Part shown: piece by piece, positions 33,702 through 42,343 of the stretch
Layout of the letters: every line of letters begins with the position of its first letter
Position numbering within the stretch: position 1 is the stretch's first letter
Assembly (NCBI RefSeq): GCF_004361915.1
Contig: NZ_SNWP01000011.1
Coordinates: 62,001-126,000 of the forward strand
DNA: 64,000 nucleotides
Reading direction: 5' to 3'
DNA from: Sediminibacterium goheungense
GTDB lineage: Bacteria > Bacteroidota > Bacteroidia > Chitinophagales > Chitinophagaceae
Translations under genes and position numbers: made by a program
The notes under the pieces: generated by a model
Seen by the model: the letters and a program-made list of their open reading frames with translations, nothing else
The model's database searches: none
What the model was told of the DNA's origin: nothing

Positions 33702-34760
33702 TTGAAAAGAATGTATCCATTGCTGATTGCCGGGTTGTTTGTCATTTCCTGCAAAAGCAAAAAAGAAGAACCACGCCAACAGAACAGCGGTCCCCAGTCA
33801 GTCATTGTAGATGTTATCATAGCCGGTAAAAGCAGTATTTCCAATATTGTGGAAGTAAACGGATCAGTGGTAGCCAACGAAGCTGCCAATCTCCAACCAG
33901 AAGTGAGTGGTCGGTTGGTGTATCTGAATTTACCGGAAGGCACAAAAGTGTCGCAGGGTACTGTGCTGGCGCGCATCAATGACGCAGACCTGCAGGCGAA
34001 TACACAGAAGATAAAAGTGCAGCTCGATCTGGCAGAAAAAAATGAGCAGCGTTTACGTAAACTATTATCCATTGGTGGGATTAACCAGGCCGATTATGAT
34101 GCGGTACTGAATCAGGTAAATACTTTAAAAGCGGATCTGGATATTTTTAAAGCCCAGATTGATAAAACCGTTTTAAAAGCGCCGTTTACCGGCGTATTGG
34201 GTTTGCGGATGATTAGTCCGGGAGCCTATGTTACACCGGCTACTGTACTGGCAACTTTGCAGGAAACAGACAGGGTTAAAATAGATTTTACCATTCCGGA
34301 AGCCTATACCGGGTTGATTGCAAAAGGTAAAACCGTTACCATTAAAACAACCGGAAAAGAAGGCACACAAAAAGCGGTCATCATCGCCACCGAACCACAG
34401 ATAGATGCAACCACCCGAAACCTGAAAGTAAGGGCTCAGTTAAACGGATCAAATATTAACCCCGGAAGGTTTGTAAAGGTGTTGATTGAAACAGGTGGAG
34501 AAAGCACCAGTATCCTGGTACCTACCAATGCTATTATTCCGGATGCAAAGGCGAAAAAAGTAGTAGTGGTAAAAGATGGGAAAGGTAAACTCACAGATAT
34601 TGAAACCGGGCTGCGTGTGAATGGAATGGCTGAAGTATTGAAAGGCCTTGAAGTAGGAGACAGCGTTGCTGTATCAGGTGTATTATTTGTTCGTCCGAAT
34701 TCACAATTAAAAGTAAGAAGTGTAAAAAAGATTGAAGACTTCGCAGGTGCTCAGCAGTAA
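33702..34760 (+). CDS. RND efflux periplasmic adaptor subunit (membrane fusion protein)
   Basis: 352 residues of the AcrA/MexH type. Lipoprotein signal ending LFVISC; biotinyl-lipoyl half-motifs around VVANEAANLQPEVSGRLVYL and LKAPFTGVLGLRMISPGAYV; a short helical hairpin between them; beta-barrel and C-terminal membrane-proximal domain (VVVVKDGKGKLTDIETGLRV). Links an inner-membrane RND pump to an outer-membrane channel. The frame opens earlier at 33648, but a TTG at 33702 gives (M)KRMYPLLIAG, the best signal peptide; ATG at 33711 is the alternative. The pump gene follows after 51 bases. Confidence 0.9.
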   Translation: MKRMYPLLIAGLFVISCKSKKEEPRQQNSGPQSVIVDVIIAGKSSISNIVEVNGSVVANEAANLQPEVSGRLVYLNLPEGTKVSQGTVLARINDADLQANTQKIKVQLDLAEKNEQRLRKLLSIGGINQADYDAVLNQVNTLKADLDIFKAQIDKTVLKAPFTGVLGLRMISPGAYVTPATVLATLQETDRVKIDFTIPEAYTGLIAKGKTVTIKTTGKEGTQKAVIIATEPQIDATTRNLKVRAQLNGSNINPGRFVKVLIETGGESTSILVPTNAIIPDAKAKKVVVVKDGKGKLTDIETGLRVNGMAEVLKGLEVGDSVAVSGVLFVRPNSQLKVRSVKKIEDFAGAQQ

Positions 34761-34811
34761 AAGTTGGCAGTACCTCTATTCATCTTTTCACTTTTTTAAC
34801 GTGGCTATACC

Positions 34812-37800
34812 ATGAATATTTCAGAACTATCATTAAAACGACCCATCCTGGCAACGGTGATGAATATTCTCATCGTACTGTTTGGTGTGGTTGGATATAC
34901 ATTTTTATCTGTACGCGAATACCCCGCTATTGATCCGCCGATTGTAAACGTGCGTACGGCCTATGCAGGTGCTAACTCCGATATTGTGGAGAGCCAGATT
35001 ACAGAACCGCTTGAAAAATCAATTAACGGTATTCCCGGTATCAGAACCATTACCTCATCAAGCTCAAACGGATCCAGTAATATCACCGTAGAGTTTAATA
35101 TCAATGAAGACCTTGAAGCAGCCGCCAATGATGTGCGCGATAAAGTGAGTCAGGCAGCCAGGAATTTACCACAGGATATTGATGCACCACCTGTAGTAAG
35201 TAAGGCAGATGCCAACAGTGATTTCATTGTAATGATGGCTGTGCAAAGCCGTACCAAAGGGTTACTGGAACTGAGCGATTATGCAGAGAATGTACTCGTG
35301 GAAAGATTACAAACCATTCCTGAAGTAAGTGCCATAAATATATTCGGACAAAAACGTCCGGCCATGCGAATCTGGATTGATCCGGATAAGTTGAATGCAT
35401 ATAATATTTCATTTGCAGATATTCGTAATGCACTCAATAGAGAGAACGTAGAAATTCCTTCAGGAAAAATCTATGGTGAGAATACAGAAATGACCATCCG
35501 TGCATTGGGACGCTTACAAACAGAAAAAGATTTCCGTGATCTGATCATTTTTGAAGATACAAGAGGTATTATCCGATTGAGTGATCTGGCAAAAGTAGAA
35601 ATAGGTCCGGAGTCGGAAGAGTTTAGCTGGCGTTTGAATGGGGTGAATGCGGTAGGACTTGCCATCATTCCCCAACCCGGTGCCAACTATATTAAAATTG
35701 CGGATGAGTTTTATAAGAGAATTGAAGAAATCAAAAAAAGTCAGAAAGGTGATTTCGAAATGACTACTTTGATTGATCAGACGAAAAATGTTCGTCGATC
35801 GATTAAAGAGGTAGAAGAAACATTACTGATTTCTTTTAGTCTGGTTGTATTGGTGATCTTTTTCTTTTTCCGTAACTGGCTCATTGCAATACGTCCGCTG
35901 ATTGATATCCCTATTTCACTGGTAGCTACTTTCTTTATCATGTATATCGCCGGGTTCTCCGTGAATGTATTAACCCTGTTGGGTATTGTACTGGCAACAG
36001 GCTTGGTAGTGGATGATGGTATTGTGGTAACAGAAAATATATTCCGTAAGCTGGAAGGCGGTTTGCCGATTCGAAAAGCAGCATTGGAAGGGAGTAAGGA
36101 AATTTTCTTTGCAGTTATCTCAACATCTATTACCCTGGCAGTAGTTTTCTTACCGGTAATTTTTCTGGAAGGATTTGTAGGAAGCCTGTTCCGTGAATTT
36201 GGTATTACGGTTGCAGCTGCGGTACTGGTATCGGCATTTGTATCCTTAACCATTACGCCGGTATTGAATGTGTACCTGAATAAAAAAGATGCCGGTCATG
36301 GTAAGTTTTATGAAATGACAGAACCCTTCTTCCGTGGCATGGAGAATGGCTACAAAAGAATGCTCACTGCTTTTCTGCGTGTTCGATGGATGGCCTGGGT
36401 AATTGTAGCTGCCTGTTTAGGTGGTATTTACCTTGTAGGCAGTAATCTCCAGAGCGAACTGGCACCGCTGGAAGACAGAAGTAGTGTGCGTTTCCAGATG
36501 TCGGGTCCTGAAGGTGCGAGTTATAGTTATATGGTGGATGTTGGGAATAAACTGATCGACTATCTGTCAGATTCCATACCAGAAAAAGACTTTGTATTTG
36601 CTGCTGTTCCCGGTTTTGGTGGCGGTGGCGGTATAAATAGCGGTACGGCAAGGATTGCCTTTGTTGACCCTGATAAAAGAAAAAGAAGTCAGAGTGAAAT
36701 AGCGAGGGCCATCAGCAAAAAATTACCGCAATTTAACAATGCAAGAATATTCCCTGTGGAAGAACAGACCATTTCGGTAGGCCTGGGCTCAAGAGGTTCA
36801 TTGCCGGTACAGTTTATTTTACAGAACCTGGACTTTGAAAAAATAAAAGAAGTCATTCCAAAGTTCCTGGACGAAGCCAGAAAAGATAAAACTTTTGCCA
36901 ATGTTGATGTAAACCTAAAATTTAATAAACCAGAATTACAGCTTACAATCGACCGTATCAAGGCCAAAGACCTGGGGCTTTCTATTTCAGATGTGGCCGA
37001 TGTGGTATCCAGTGCATTCAGTGGAAGAAGACTGGCTTATTTTATCATGAATGGTAAGCAATATCAGGTGATTTCGCAGGTTGAACTGAAAGACAGGCAG
37101 GAGCCGGGTGATATATCAAATCTCTATGTAAGAAATAATAGAGGTGAGAATATACCGCTCACTTCTGTGGTGAAGCTGGAAGAGAATTCAAATCCACCAA
37201 CCTTATATCACTATAATCGTTTCAAAGCAGCTACCATATCTGCTTCACTGGCTGAAGGTAAAACCATCGGTGACGGTGTAAAAGCCATGCAGGCGATTGG
37301 CGATAAATTATTAGACGAAACGTTCCAGACAGCATTAAGTGGAGCTTCACGCGATTATGCAGAGAGTTCATCCAATACAAGCTTCGCATTTGGACTTGCG
37401 CTTGTGCTTATTTACCTGGTACTGGCAGCACAGTTCGAAAGCTTCAAAGATCCGTTTACTATTATGTTAACCGTACCGCTGGCATTGGCAGGGGCATTAC
37501 TGAGTTTATGGATTTTTGATCAGACGCTAAATATCTTCTCGCAGATTGGTATGATTATGCTGATTGGTCTGGTAACCAAAAACGGTATCCTGATTGTTGA
37601 GTTTGCCAATCAGAAAAGAGAATTCGGTCTCAAGAAAAGGGATGCTGTAATAGAAGCATCGGCACAAAGGTTACGTCCGATCCTCATGACCAGTCTGGCA
37701 ACTGCACTGGGTGCTTTACCCATTGCTTTAAGTATCGGTGCTGCTGCCACCAGCCGTATGCCACTGGGTATTGTTATTGTGGGGGGTATTATGTTCTCAT

Positions 37801-37886
37801 TGATACTTACTTTATTTGTTATCCCGGCTGTATATACTTTTATCTCAGGAAAACATGAGGCTAAAAAGATTGATATCGCAGATTAA
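34812..37886 (+). CDS. RND efflux permease (HAE1 / AcrB-type)
   Basis: 1024 residues, full length for the family. Starts NISELSLKRPILATVMNILIVLFG; contains GIPGIRTITSSSSNGSS, the two membrane halves, the proton-relay pair in LATGLVVDDGIVVTENIF, and GLVTKNGILIVEFANQ with LRPILMTSLATALGALPIAL in the second half. Proton-driven export of drugs, dyes, lipids or metabolites. Paired with the upstream adaptor; the TolC-like outer-membrane partner is not in this region. Strong terminator follows. Confidence 0.95.
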   Translation: MNISELSLKRPILATVMNILIVLFGVVGYTFLSVREYPAIDPPIVNVRTAYAGANSDIVESQITEPLEKSINGIPGIRTITSSSSNGSSNITVEFNINEDLEAAANDVRDKVSQAARNLPQDIDAPPVVSKADANSDFIVMMAVQSRTKGLLELSDYAENVLVERLQTIPEVSAINIFGQKRPAMRIWIDPDKLNAYNISFADIRNALNRENVEIPSGKIYGENTEMTIRALGRLQTEKDFRDLIIFEDTRGIIRLSDLAKVEIGPESEEFSWRLNGVNAVGLAIIPQPGANYIKIADEFYKRIEEIKKSQKGDFEMTTLIDQTKNVRRSIKEVEETLLISFSLVVLVIFFFFRNWLIAIRPLIDIPISLVATFFIMYIAGFSVNVLTLLGIVLATGLVVDDGIVVTENIFRKLEGGLPIRKAALEGSKEIFFAVISTSITLAVVFLPVIFLEGFVGSLFREFGITVAAAVLVSAFVSLTITPVLNVYLNKKDAGHGKFYEMTEPFFRGMENGYKRMLTAFLRVRWMAWVIVAACLGGIYLVGSNLQSELAPLEDRSSVRFQMSGPEGASYSYMVDVGNKLIDYLSDSIPEKDFVFAAVPGFGGGGGINSGTARIAFVDPDKRKRSQSEIARAISKKLPQFNNARIFPVEEQTISVGLGSRGSLPVQFILQNLDFEKIKEVIPKFLDEARKDKTFANVDVNLKFNKPELQLTIDRIKAKDLGLSISDVADVVSSAFSGRRLAYFIMNGKQYQVISQVELKDRQEPGDISNLYVRNNRGENIPLTSVVKLEENSNPPTLYHYNRFKAATISASLAEGKTIGDGVKAMQAIGDKLLDETFQTALSGASRDYAESSSNTSFAFGLALVLIYLVLAAQFESFKDPFTIMLTVPLALAGALLSLWIFDQTLNIFSQIGMIMLIGLVTKNGILIVEFANQKREFGLKKRDAVIEASAQRLRPILMTSLATALGALPIALSIGAAATSRMPLGIVIVGGIMFSLILTLFVIPAVYTFISGKHEAKKIDIAD

Positions 37887-37904
37887 TAGCTAAATAATCA
37901 ACAG

Positions 37905-37938
37905 AAAAGGATGGAGGTGAAAATCTTCATCCTTTTTT
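37905..37938 (+). terminator. Terminator of the RND operon
   Basis: AAAAGGATGGAG pairs with CTTCATCCTTTT (12 bp, one G-T pair) across an 8-base loop, then a T-run. Confidence 0.85.
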
Positions 37939-37965
37939 ATTGATGGGTATGCACGCCGACTATTG

Positions 37966-37973
37966 TATTTTTG
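37966..37973 (+). promoter_or_regulatory. Promoter -7 box TATTTTTG
   Basis: Perfect TAnnTTTG match 17 bases before the pdxH ATG at 37991; excludes the in-frame starts upstream at 37940-37949. Confidence 0.75.
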
Positions 37974-37990
37974 CAATAGAATTATACACC

Positions 37991-38632
37991 ATGAAACAGT
38001 TGATAGCAGATATCAGGAAAGATTACCGGCAACACTCACTTGATGAGGCAGATATAGCAGCAGACCCTTTTGCTCAATTTGAACGTTGGTGGAATGAGGC
38101 ACTGGCTTCTGAAATTGATGAAGTAAATGCTATGACACTCGCTACCGCCAGCAAAGAAGGTATACCATCTGCAAGGATTGTTTTGTTAAAAGGGTATGAT
38201 GAAAGAGGGTTTGTATTCTTTACCAACTATGAAAGCACCAAAGGAAAAGAGCTGCAGCAGAACCCACATGCAGCACTCGTGTTTTTCTGGAAAGAGTTGG
38301 AAAGGCAGGTAAGGATTGAAGGAAAGGTAGAGAAAGTGAGTGACGCAGAAAGTGATGAATACTTTCATTCACGTCCGGAAGGAAGCAGGATCGGTGCCTG
38401 GTCATCTCCGCAAAGTGCCATCATTGCCAACAGAAAAATTATAGAAACCAATGTAACCCAATACACAAAACGTTTCGAAAACCAGGATATTCCCCGGCCT
38501 GCTCATTGGGGTGGCTACAGAGTAATGCCTGCTTCATTTGAATTCTGGCAGGGAAGGAGCAGCCGTTTACACGACAGATTCAGATATACACTTGGGAATG
38601 GAAACTGGAAAGCGGAAAGGCTGGCACCCTGA
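37991..38632 (+). CDS. pdxH: Pyridoxamine 5'-phosphate oxidase
   Basis: 213 residues. FMN- and PLP-binding landmarks are all present: [65 protein letters not shown] and C-terminal [15 protein letters not shown]. Oxidises pyridoxine or pyridoxamine 5'-phosphate to pyridoxal 5'-phosphate in the last step of vitamin B6 salvage. The frame is open 51 bases further upstream, but the promoter box lies inside that stretch. The convergent neighbour ends 2 bases away. Confidence 0.95.
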   Translation: MKQLIADIRKDYRQHSLDEADIAADPFAQFERWWNEALASEIDEVNAMTLATASKEGIPSARIVLLKGYDERGFVFFTNYESTKGKELQQNPHAALVFFWKELERQVRIEGKVEKVSDAESDEYFHSRPEGSRIGAWSSPQSAIIANRKIIETNVTQYTKRFENQDIPRPAHWGGYRVMPASFEFWQGRSSRLHDRFRYTLGNGNWKAERLAP

Positions 38633-38634
38633 TT

Positions 38635-39198
38635 TTATTTTTCTATTGATACCAGTTTAATACGTTTTGTATTCGGATCGAAAATGAGCTCGATCAATAA
38701 GTCTTTTTTTGCATAGAGCAGATATGGAGCTAAGGTTTTGAAAAATGGCTTTTCTCCATTTTTAATCAGCTTGTCTTTACTTATCATTGCCAGTGCCTGA
38801 CTATGCGTGGTGGAACTGTCAATTAGAATATCTCCATCTGCAAAGCTGTTGGGGTAAACGACTTTATTATTTTTAGAAGGCTTTTGATGGCTAGATCTGA
38901 ACTCCAGGAAAATACTGTAGATGCCTGGCTCTTTTGCATAATACTGAAAGCTGATACCAGATTGTTTAAAGCGGTACGATCTTCTTTTAATACTGCTCTC
39001 TTCCTTTGTCGAAGGATTATAGGAACCAACAATGTAACCATAACTACTTTTTGTACCAATCAGCCCTTCCAATTCAGCTCTCGCAGGCTCTTTAGAAACT
39101 GAGGACCCATTTACCAGGATATCTTTTTCTTTCAACGAAACTGAAACCTGCCCGGATACAACCGTATGTATAGACAGTAGGATAAGTATAACTTTCAT
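38635..39198 (-). CDS. Hypothetical secreted protein, 187 residues
   Basis: No family recognised with confidence. Signal peptide about 1-16 (ending VVSG before Q), then a beta-rich domain with VSVSLKEKDILVNGSSVS, YRFKQSGISFQYY and a C-terminal LLIELIFDPNTKRIKLVSIEK strand pair. A second ATG four codons upstream (39210) is possible. Convergent with pdxH, 2 bases between stop codons and no terminator between. Confidence 0.65.
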   Translation of the reverse strand: MKVILILLSIHTVVSGQVSVSLKEKDILVNGSSVSKEPARAELEGLIGTKSSYGYIVGSYNPSTKEESSIKRRSYRFKQSGISFQYYAKEPGIYSIFLEFRSSHQKPSKNNKVVYPNSFADGDILIDSSTTHSQALAMISKDKLIKNGEKPFFKTLAPYLLYAKKDLLIELIFDPNTKRIKLVSIEK

Positions 39199-39380
39199 GT
39201 AAATAAACATAAATAAAAGTAATTGTTTTTTATAATATGTTAAACAGAAACTTATTGATAATCCTTGCTTTTATACAGAAGAAATAGGTGTATGGGTAAG
39301 AAGAATAAAATTTTGGGCTAGCCAAATTATAAAGAAGGGGGTATCTGTGATGTGTATTTTAGTAATCAGTAATTTTAGCT

Positions 39381-39980
39381 ATGCCCGATTTATTACTTAA
39401 TCATCTAAAAAAGCATATCCAACTTACAGAAACGGAAGAGCATTTGATTTTATCATCTATTCAGATGCGGAGATTTAAGCGGGGAGATTTTTTAACCAAA
39501 GAAGGAGAAGTGAATCGTTACACCAACTTTATTGTAACCGGCTCTGCAAAAGTATATTATATAGATCAGCAAGGTCAGGAGCATATTATACAGCTTGGGA
39601 TCAAAGAGTGGTGGATAGGAGATTTTAGTAGTTTTATTACACAAACAAAAGGTATTCTTTATACAGAAGCGCTCACAGTTACTGAGACAGCGTCTTTTTC
39701 TTACGACATATTACAGGAACTGTATAATAAAGTACCGGCACTTGAACGCTTTTTTCGCCTGCTTACTCAAAAAGCTTATGCAGCTTTTCACAGAAGAGTG
39801 CTTGAATCCTTAAGTATGGATGCGGAACAGCGGTATATTGCTTTCCGAACATCATATCCTGAAATGGATCAACAGCTATCACAAAAAGATATTGCGGCTT
39901 ATCTGGGAATTTCAGCAGAATTTCTGAGTAAAATCAAAAAACGAATTGTTGAGAAACAAAAAACAGAATATAATCGTTAA
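39381..39980 (+). CDS. Crp/Fnr family transcriptional regulator
   Basis: 199 residues. N-terminal cyclic-nucleotide-binding-type beta barrel (FKRGDFLTKEGEVNRYTNFIVTGSAKVYYID) without the Cys cluster of Fnr and without an obvious phosphate-binding Arg motif of Crp, a dimer helix, and a C-terminal HTH (LSQKDIAAYLGISAEFLSKIKKRI). Bacteroidota have many such Crp-like proteins with unknown ligands. It may act on the divergent DoxX/hypothetical region about 700 bases away, where paired palindromes are found; unproven. Overlaps the convergent gene by 4 bases. Confidence 0.87.
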   Translation: MPDLLLNHLKKHIQLTETEEHLILSSIQMRRFKRGDFLTKEGEVNRYTNFIVTGSAKVYYIDQQGQEHIIQLGIKEWWIGDFSSFITQTKGILYTEALTVTETASFSYDILQELYNKVPALERFFRLLTQKAYAAFHRRVLESLSMDAEQRYIAFRTSYPEMDQQLSQKDIAAYLGISAEFLSKIKKRIVEKQKTEYNR

Positions 39981-40609
39981 AGTATTTTTCTGATGAATAT
40001 ACCCGTATTGCTTGTGCTTGTAAGAGCCAGGCCATACTGGTCGAGAGTGGTTCCCAAACCCAGCTGAACCTTTTTAGTTTCCAATCCTAATCTGAGTTGC
40101 TGATAACTTCTGTTATGACCGTTTGTAGAATGGTTTGTCATAAACTGAAACCTGCTATACAGATGTAAATCGTTGGTAATGGCTGGACGAATTTCAGCTA
40201 AACCAAATAATTCGTATGTAAATTTTTCACCCATATCAAACCGGGGGTTAACAATTAGTAATAACTTTTTTGTTCGATATAAATATTGTCCGGCGAAAGA
40301 AATTTTCATGTCTGTTGCCGGTGTGAAGAATAAGCCGCCCAATAGCATAAATTTATTACTCAGTTGCGTTGTAAGGTAAACCTGGTTCATGATTTCGTTG
40401 GGTCTTCCTCCCTTTTCAGGTTTTATTAAATATTGTCTCATTATAGTGGCAATATGTGTCCATCCAAATTTGCTGGTTGTATTGAACTTTCGATGAAAGC
40501 TATGTTGATAATGTAAATACTTATCTCCTATCATCATTTCTACTGGGGTAAACTGTGCTTTTGTACTTGTGTATATGAGCATGTAAATGAGCACGGTATA
40601 TTTTTTCAT
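39977..40609 (-). CDS. Hypothetical secreted, probably beta-barrel protein
   Basis: 210 residues. Signal peptide about 1-18 (ending TKA before Q). The mature part has alternating hydrophobic strands (LLLIVNPRFDMGEKFTYELFGLAEIRP, YSRFQFMTN, LRLGLETKKVQLGLGTTLDQYG) as in small outer-membrane barrels, with an Ile-Leu terminal end. No family recognised. Divergent from the DoxX gene, with the paired palindrome between them. Its stop overlaps that of the Crp-family gene by 4 bases. Confidence 0.65.
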   Translation of the reverse strand: MKKYTVLIYMLIYTSTKAQFTPVEMMIGDKYLHYQHSFHRKFNTTSKFGWTHIATIMRQYLIKPEKGGRPNEIMNQVYLTTQLSNKFMLLGGLFFTPATDMKISFAGQYLYRTKKLLLIVNPRFDMGEKFTYELFGLAEIRPAITNDLHLYSRFQFMTNHSTNGHNRSYQQLRLGLETKKVQLGLGTTLDQYGLALTSTSNTGIFIRKIL

Positions 40610-40649
40610 ACAGAATTATTTAAAACAAAATTCAGTATGTACAAGTCTG

Positions 40650-40707
40650 TGAAAAATGAACTGGTTCAAGAAAACAGAGATAAAATCTTGAACCAGTTCA
40701 TTTTTCA
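40650..40707. promoter_or_regulatory. Perfect 22-bp inverted repeat containing two TGAACnnGTTCA palindromes
   Basis: The 22-base arm at 40650-40671 is exactly complementary to 40686-40707 around a 14-base loop. Each arm holds its own palindrome, TGAACTGGTTCA at 40657-40668 and TGAACCAGTTCA at 40689-40700, centres 32 bases apart (about three helix turns). It lies between divergent start codons and just upstream of the probable DoxX promoter, so operator pair is more likely than terminator. Confidence 0.65.
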
Positions 40708-40748
40708 GGAATTCCCTGTATTGAATTTTTGCATCCTAAAAAAACAAT

Positions 40749-41210
40749 ATGAAAAATTTGCTCTTTTTATTTGATAGCCCGCAACAGTATACCGGGTTCG
40801 TACTCAGATTAACACTCGCAATGGTTATTTTACCTCATGGGTGTCAGTTGTTATTGGGTTGGTTTGGTGGTTTTGGTTTTTCAAATACCATGAAATTTCT
40901 TACCGAAACCGAGCGCCTGCCATGGATAGTTAGCTTTATGGTTATTATGTTGCAATCATTTGGTGCATTACTCATTCTGATCGGTTTTGGCAGCAGAATA
41001 CTCGCTTTCGGAACAATGATAATGTTTGTAGGAATGATAATTACCTCTCACCTGAAATTTGGATTTTTTATGAACTGGTTTGGCACACAAAAAGGAGAAG
41101 GGTATGAATATCATCTTCTGGTAATTGGGCTTTGTATTGCAATGATATTTTCAGGATCTGGTAAATTTTCTCTTGATCGCTTATTCGTTTTGCGGTATAG
41201 TAAAGCATAA
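40749..41210 (+). CDS. DoxX family membrane protein
   Basis: 153 residues with four transmembrane helices. Family features: FVLRLTLAMVILPHGCQLLLGWFGGFGF in helix one, LLILIGFGSRILAFG, and GYEYHLLVIGLCIAMIFSGSGKFSLDRL at the end. DoxX-like proteins are small inner-membrane proteins linked to redox or thiol stress; the precise role is unclear. A near-consensus -7 box (AATTTTTG at about 40723-40730) lies in front. Likely controlled through the paired palindrome just upstream. Confidence 0.88.
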   Translation: MKNLLFLFDSPQQYTGFVLRLTLAMVILPHGCQLLLGWFGGFGFSNTMKFLTETERLPWIVSFMVIMLQSFGALLILIGFGSRILAFGTMIMFVGMIITSHLKFGFFMNWFGTQKGEGYEYHLLVIGLCIAMIFSGSGKFSLDRLFVLRYSKA

Positions 41211-41241
41211 AAAAGGGCGCATTTTATTGCGCCCCTTTTTT
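41209..41241. terminator. Bidirectional terminator between DoxX and transketolase genes
   Basis: AAAAAAGGGCGC pairs with GCGCCC(C)TTTTTT, one bulged C, 8-base loop; A- and T-runs on both sides serve the two convergent genes. Confidence 0.85.
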
Positions 41242-41266
41242 ATCTTATGTTTCAGATAGTTCTGTT

Positions 41267-42229
41267 TTATTTTCTGCTCATTGCTTTTTCGGCAGCAGCA
41301 ACTATAAACGGTGTGTCCAATCCGTATTTTGCCAGCAGTTCGTTTGGTTTGCCACTTTCACCAAAAGTGTCGTTGGTGCCAATGTACTCAATAGGTACAG
41401 GACAATTTTTAGCAGCTACCTGTGCAATGGCATCACCCAAACCGCCTATGATATTATGCTCTTCAACGGTAACAGCACATTTTGTTTTGCTGATAGAAGC
41501 AATAATAGCTGCTTCATCAAGAGGCTTAATGGTATGAATATTGATCAGTTCAACGCTAATACCTTTTTCTTCGAGTATTCTTCCGGCTTCAATAGCTTTC
41601 CATACCATATGGCCGCAGGCAAAAATGGAAACATCTGTTCCTTCGCTCATTTTCTGTGCCTTACCGATTACAAAATCACTGCCATCTTCTTTGGTAAAGT
41701 TGGGCCATTTAGGGCGTCCAAAGCGTAGGTAAACCGGTCCATGCAGGTTTGCAATAGCTTTGGTAGCAGCTTTAGTCTGGTTAAAGTCGCAGGGCACAAT
41801 AACCGTCATGCCAGGTAACATTTTCATCAGTCCGATATCTTCCAGTATCTGGTGGGTAGCGCCATCTTCACCCAAAGTTAAACCGGCATGTGAAGCACAG
41901 ATTTTTACATTCTTATCGCTGTATGCCACACTTTGGCGAATCTGGTCATAAACACGGCCGGTGCTGAAGTTGGCAAAAGTAGTGGTATAAGGAGTTTTAC
42001 CACCGATGGTTAAACCGGCAGCAATACCAATCATATTGGCTTCCGCAATTCCACATTGTATAAAACGGTTAGGGAAATCTTTGATATAAGGTCCGAGTTT
42101 GAAAGAGCCTGCAAGGTCGGCTGTGAGTACCACTACATTCTCATTTTCTTTTCCTAATTCATGGATGCCTTCACCAAAACCGGCGCGGGTTTCTTTTTCG
42201 TTAAGCACCTGGATGTCTTTCAGTTTCAT
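41267..42229 (-). CDS. Transketolase, C-terminal half (split subunit)
   Basis: 320 residues. Contains only the pyrimidine-binding and C-terminal domains: TRAGFGEGIHELGKENENVVVLTADL, RFIQCGIAEANMIGIAAGL, CASHAGLTLGEDGATHQ, and the C-terminal SIFACGHMVWKAIEAG. The thiamine-diphosphate-binding N-terminal domain is absent, so the enzyme must pair with a separate N-terminal subunit, as in the split transketolases of many bacteria. That gene is not adjacent here. Start set at the ATG at 42229 (MKLKDIQVLNEKETR); a TTG further up at 42256 is less likely. Confidence 0.88.
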   Translation of the reverse strand: MKLKDIQVLNEKETRAGFGEGIHELGKENENVVVLTADLAGSFKLGPYIKDFPNRFIQCGIAEANMIGIAAGLTIGGKTPYTTTFANFSTGRVYDQIRQSVAYSDKNVKICASHAGLTLGEDGATHQILEDIGLMKMLPGMTVIVPCDFNQTKAATKAIANLHGPVYLRFGRPKWPNFTKEDGSDFVIGKAQKMSEGTDVSIFACGHMVWKAIEAGRILEEKGISVELINIHTIKPLDEAAIIASISKTKCAVTVEEHNIIGGLGDAIAQVAAKNCPVPIEYIGTNDTFGESGKPNELLAKYGLDTPFIVAAAEKAMSRK

Positions 42230-42271
42230 ACTAGTGTCTTGTTTTTGGTATCGCAAAGAAAAGGTATAAAA

Positions 42272-42343
42272 GTGAGTAGTGAGTAGTCAGTAGTGAGTAA
42301 GGGTATAATTTTAACTCACTACTGACTACTGACTTCTCACTAT
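42272..42343. repeat. Inverted low-complexity tract TGAGTAGTCAGTAGTGAGTA
   Basis: A left arm of AGTGAGTAGTCAGTAGTGAGTA type and a right arm of ACTCACTACTGACTACTGAC type form a long hairpin directly after the carB stop on the minus strand. It separates the two split-enzyme genes and probably terminates transcription. Confidence 0.8.

Noticed and set aside
35777-36253. 158-codon minus-strand frame inside the RND permease gene
   Set aside because: Antisense shadow of a well-conserved membrane protein; no motif and no promoter.
40650-40707. Plain terminator
   Set aside because: It lies between two divergent start codons, where no transcript ends are expected, and each arm is itself a palindrome.
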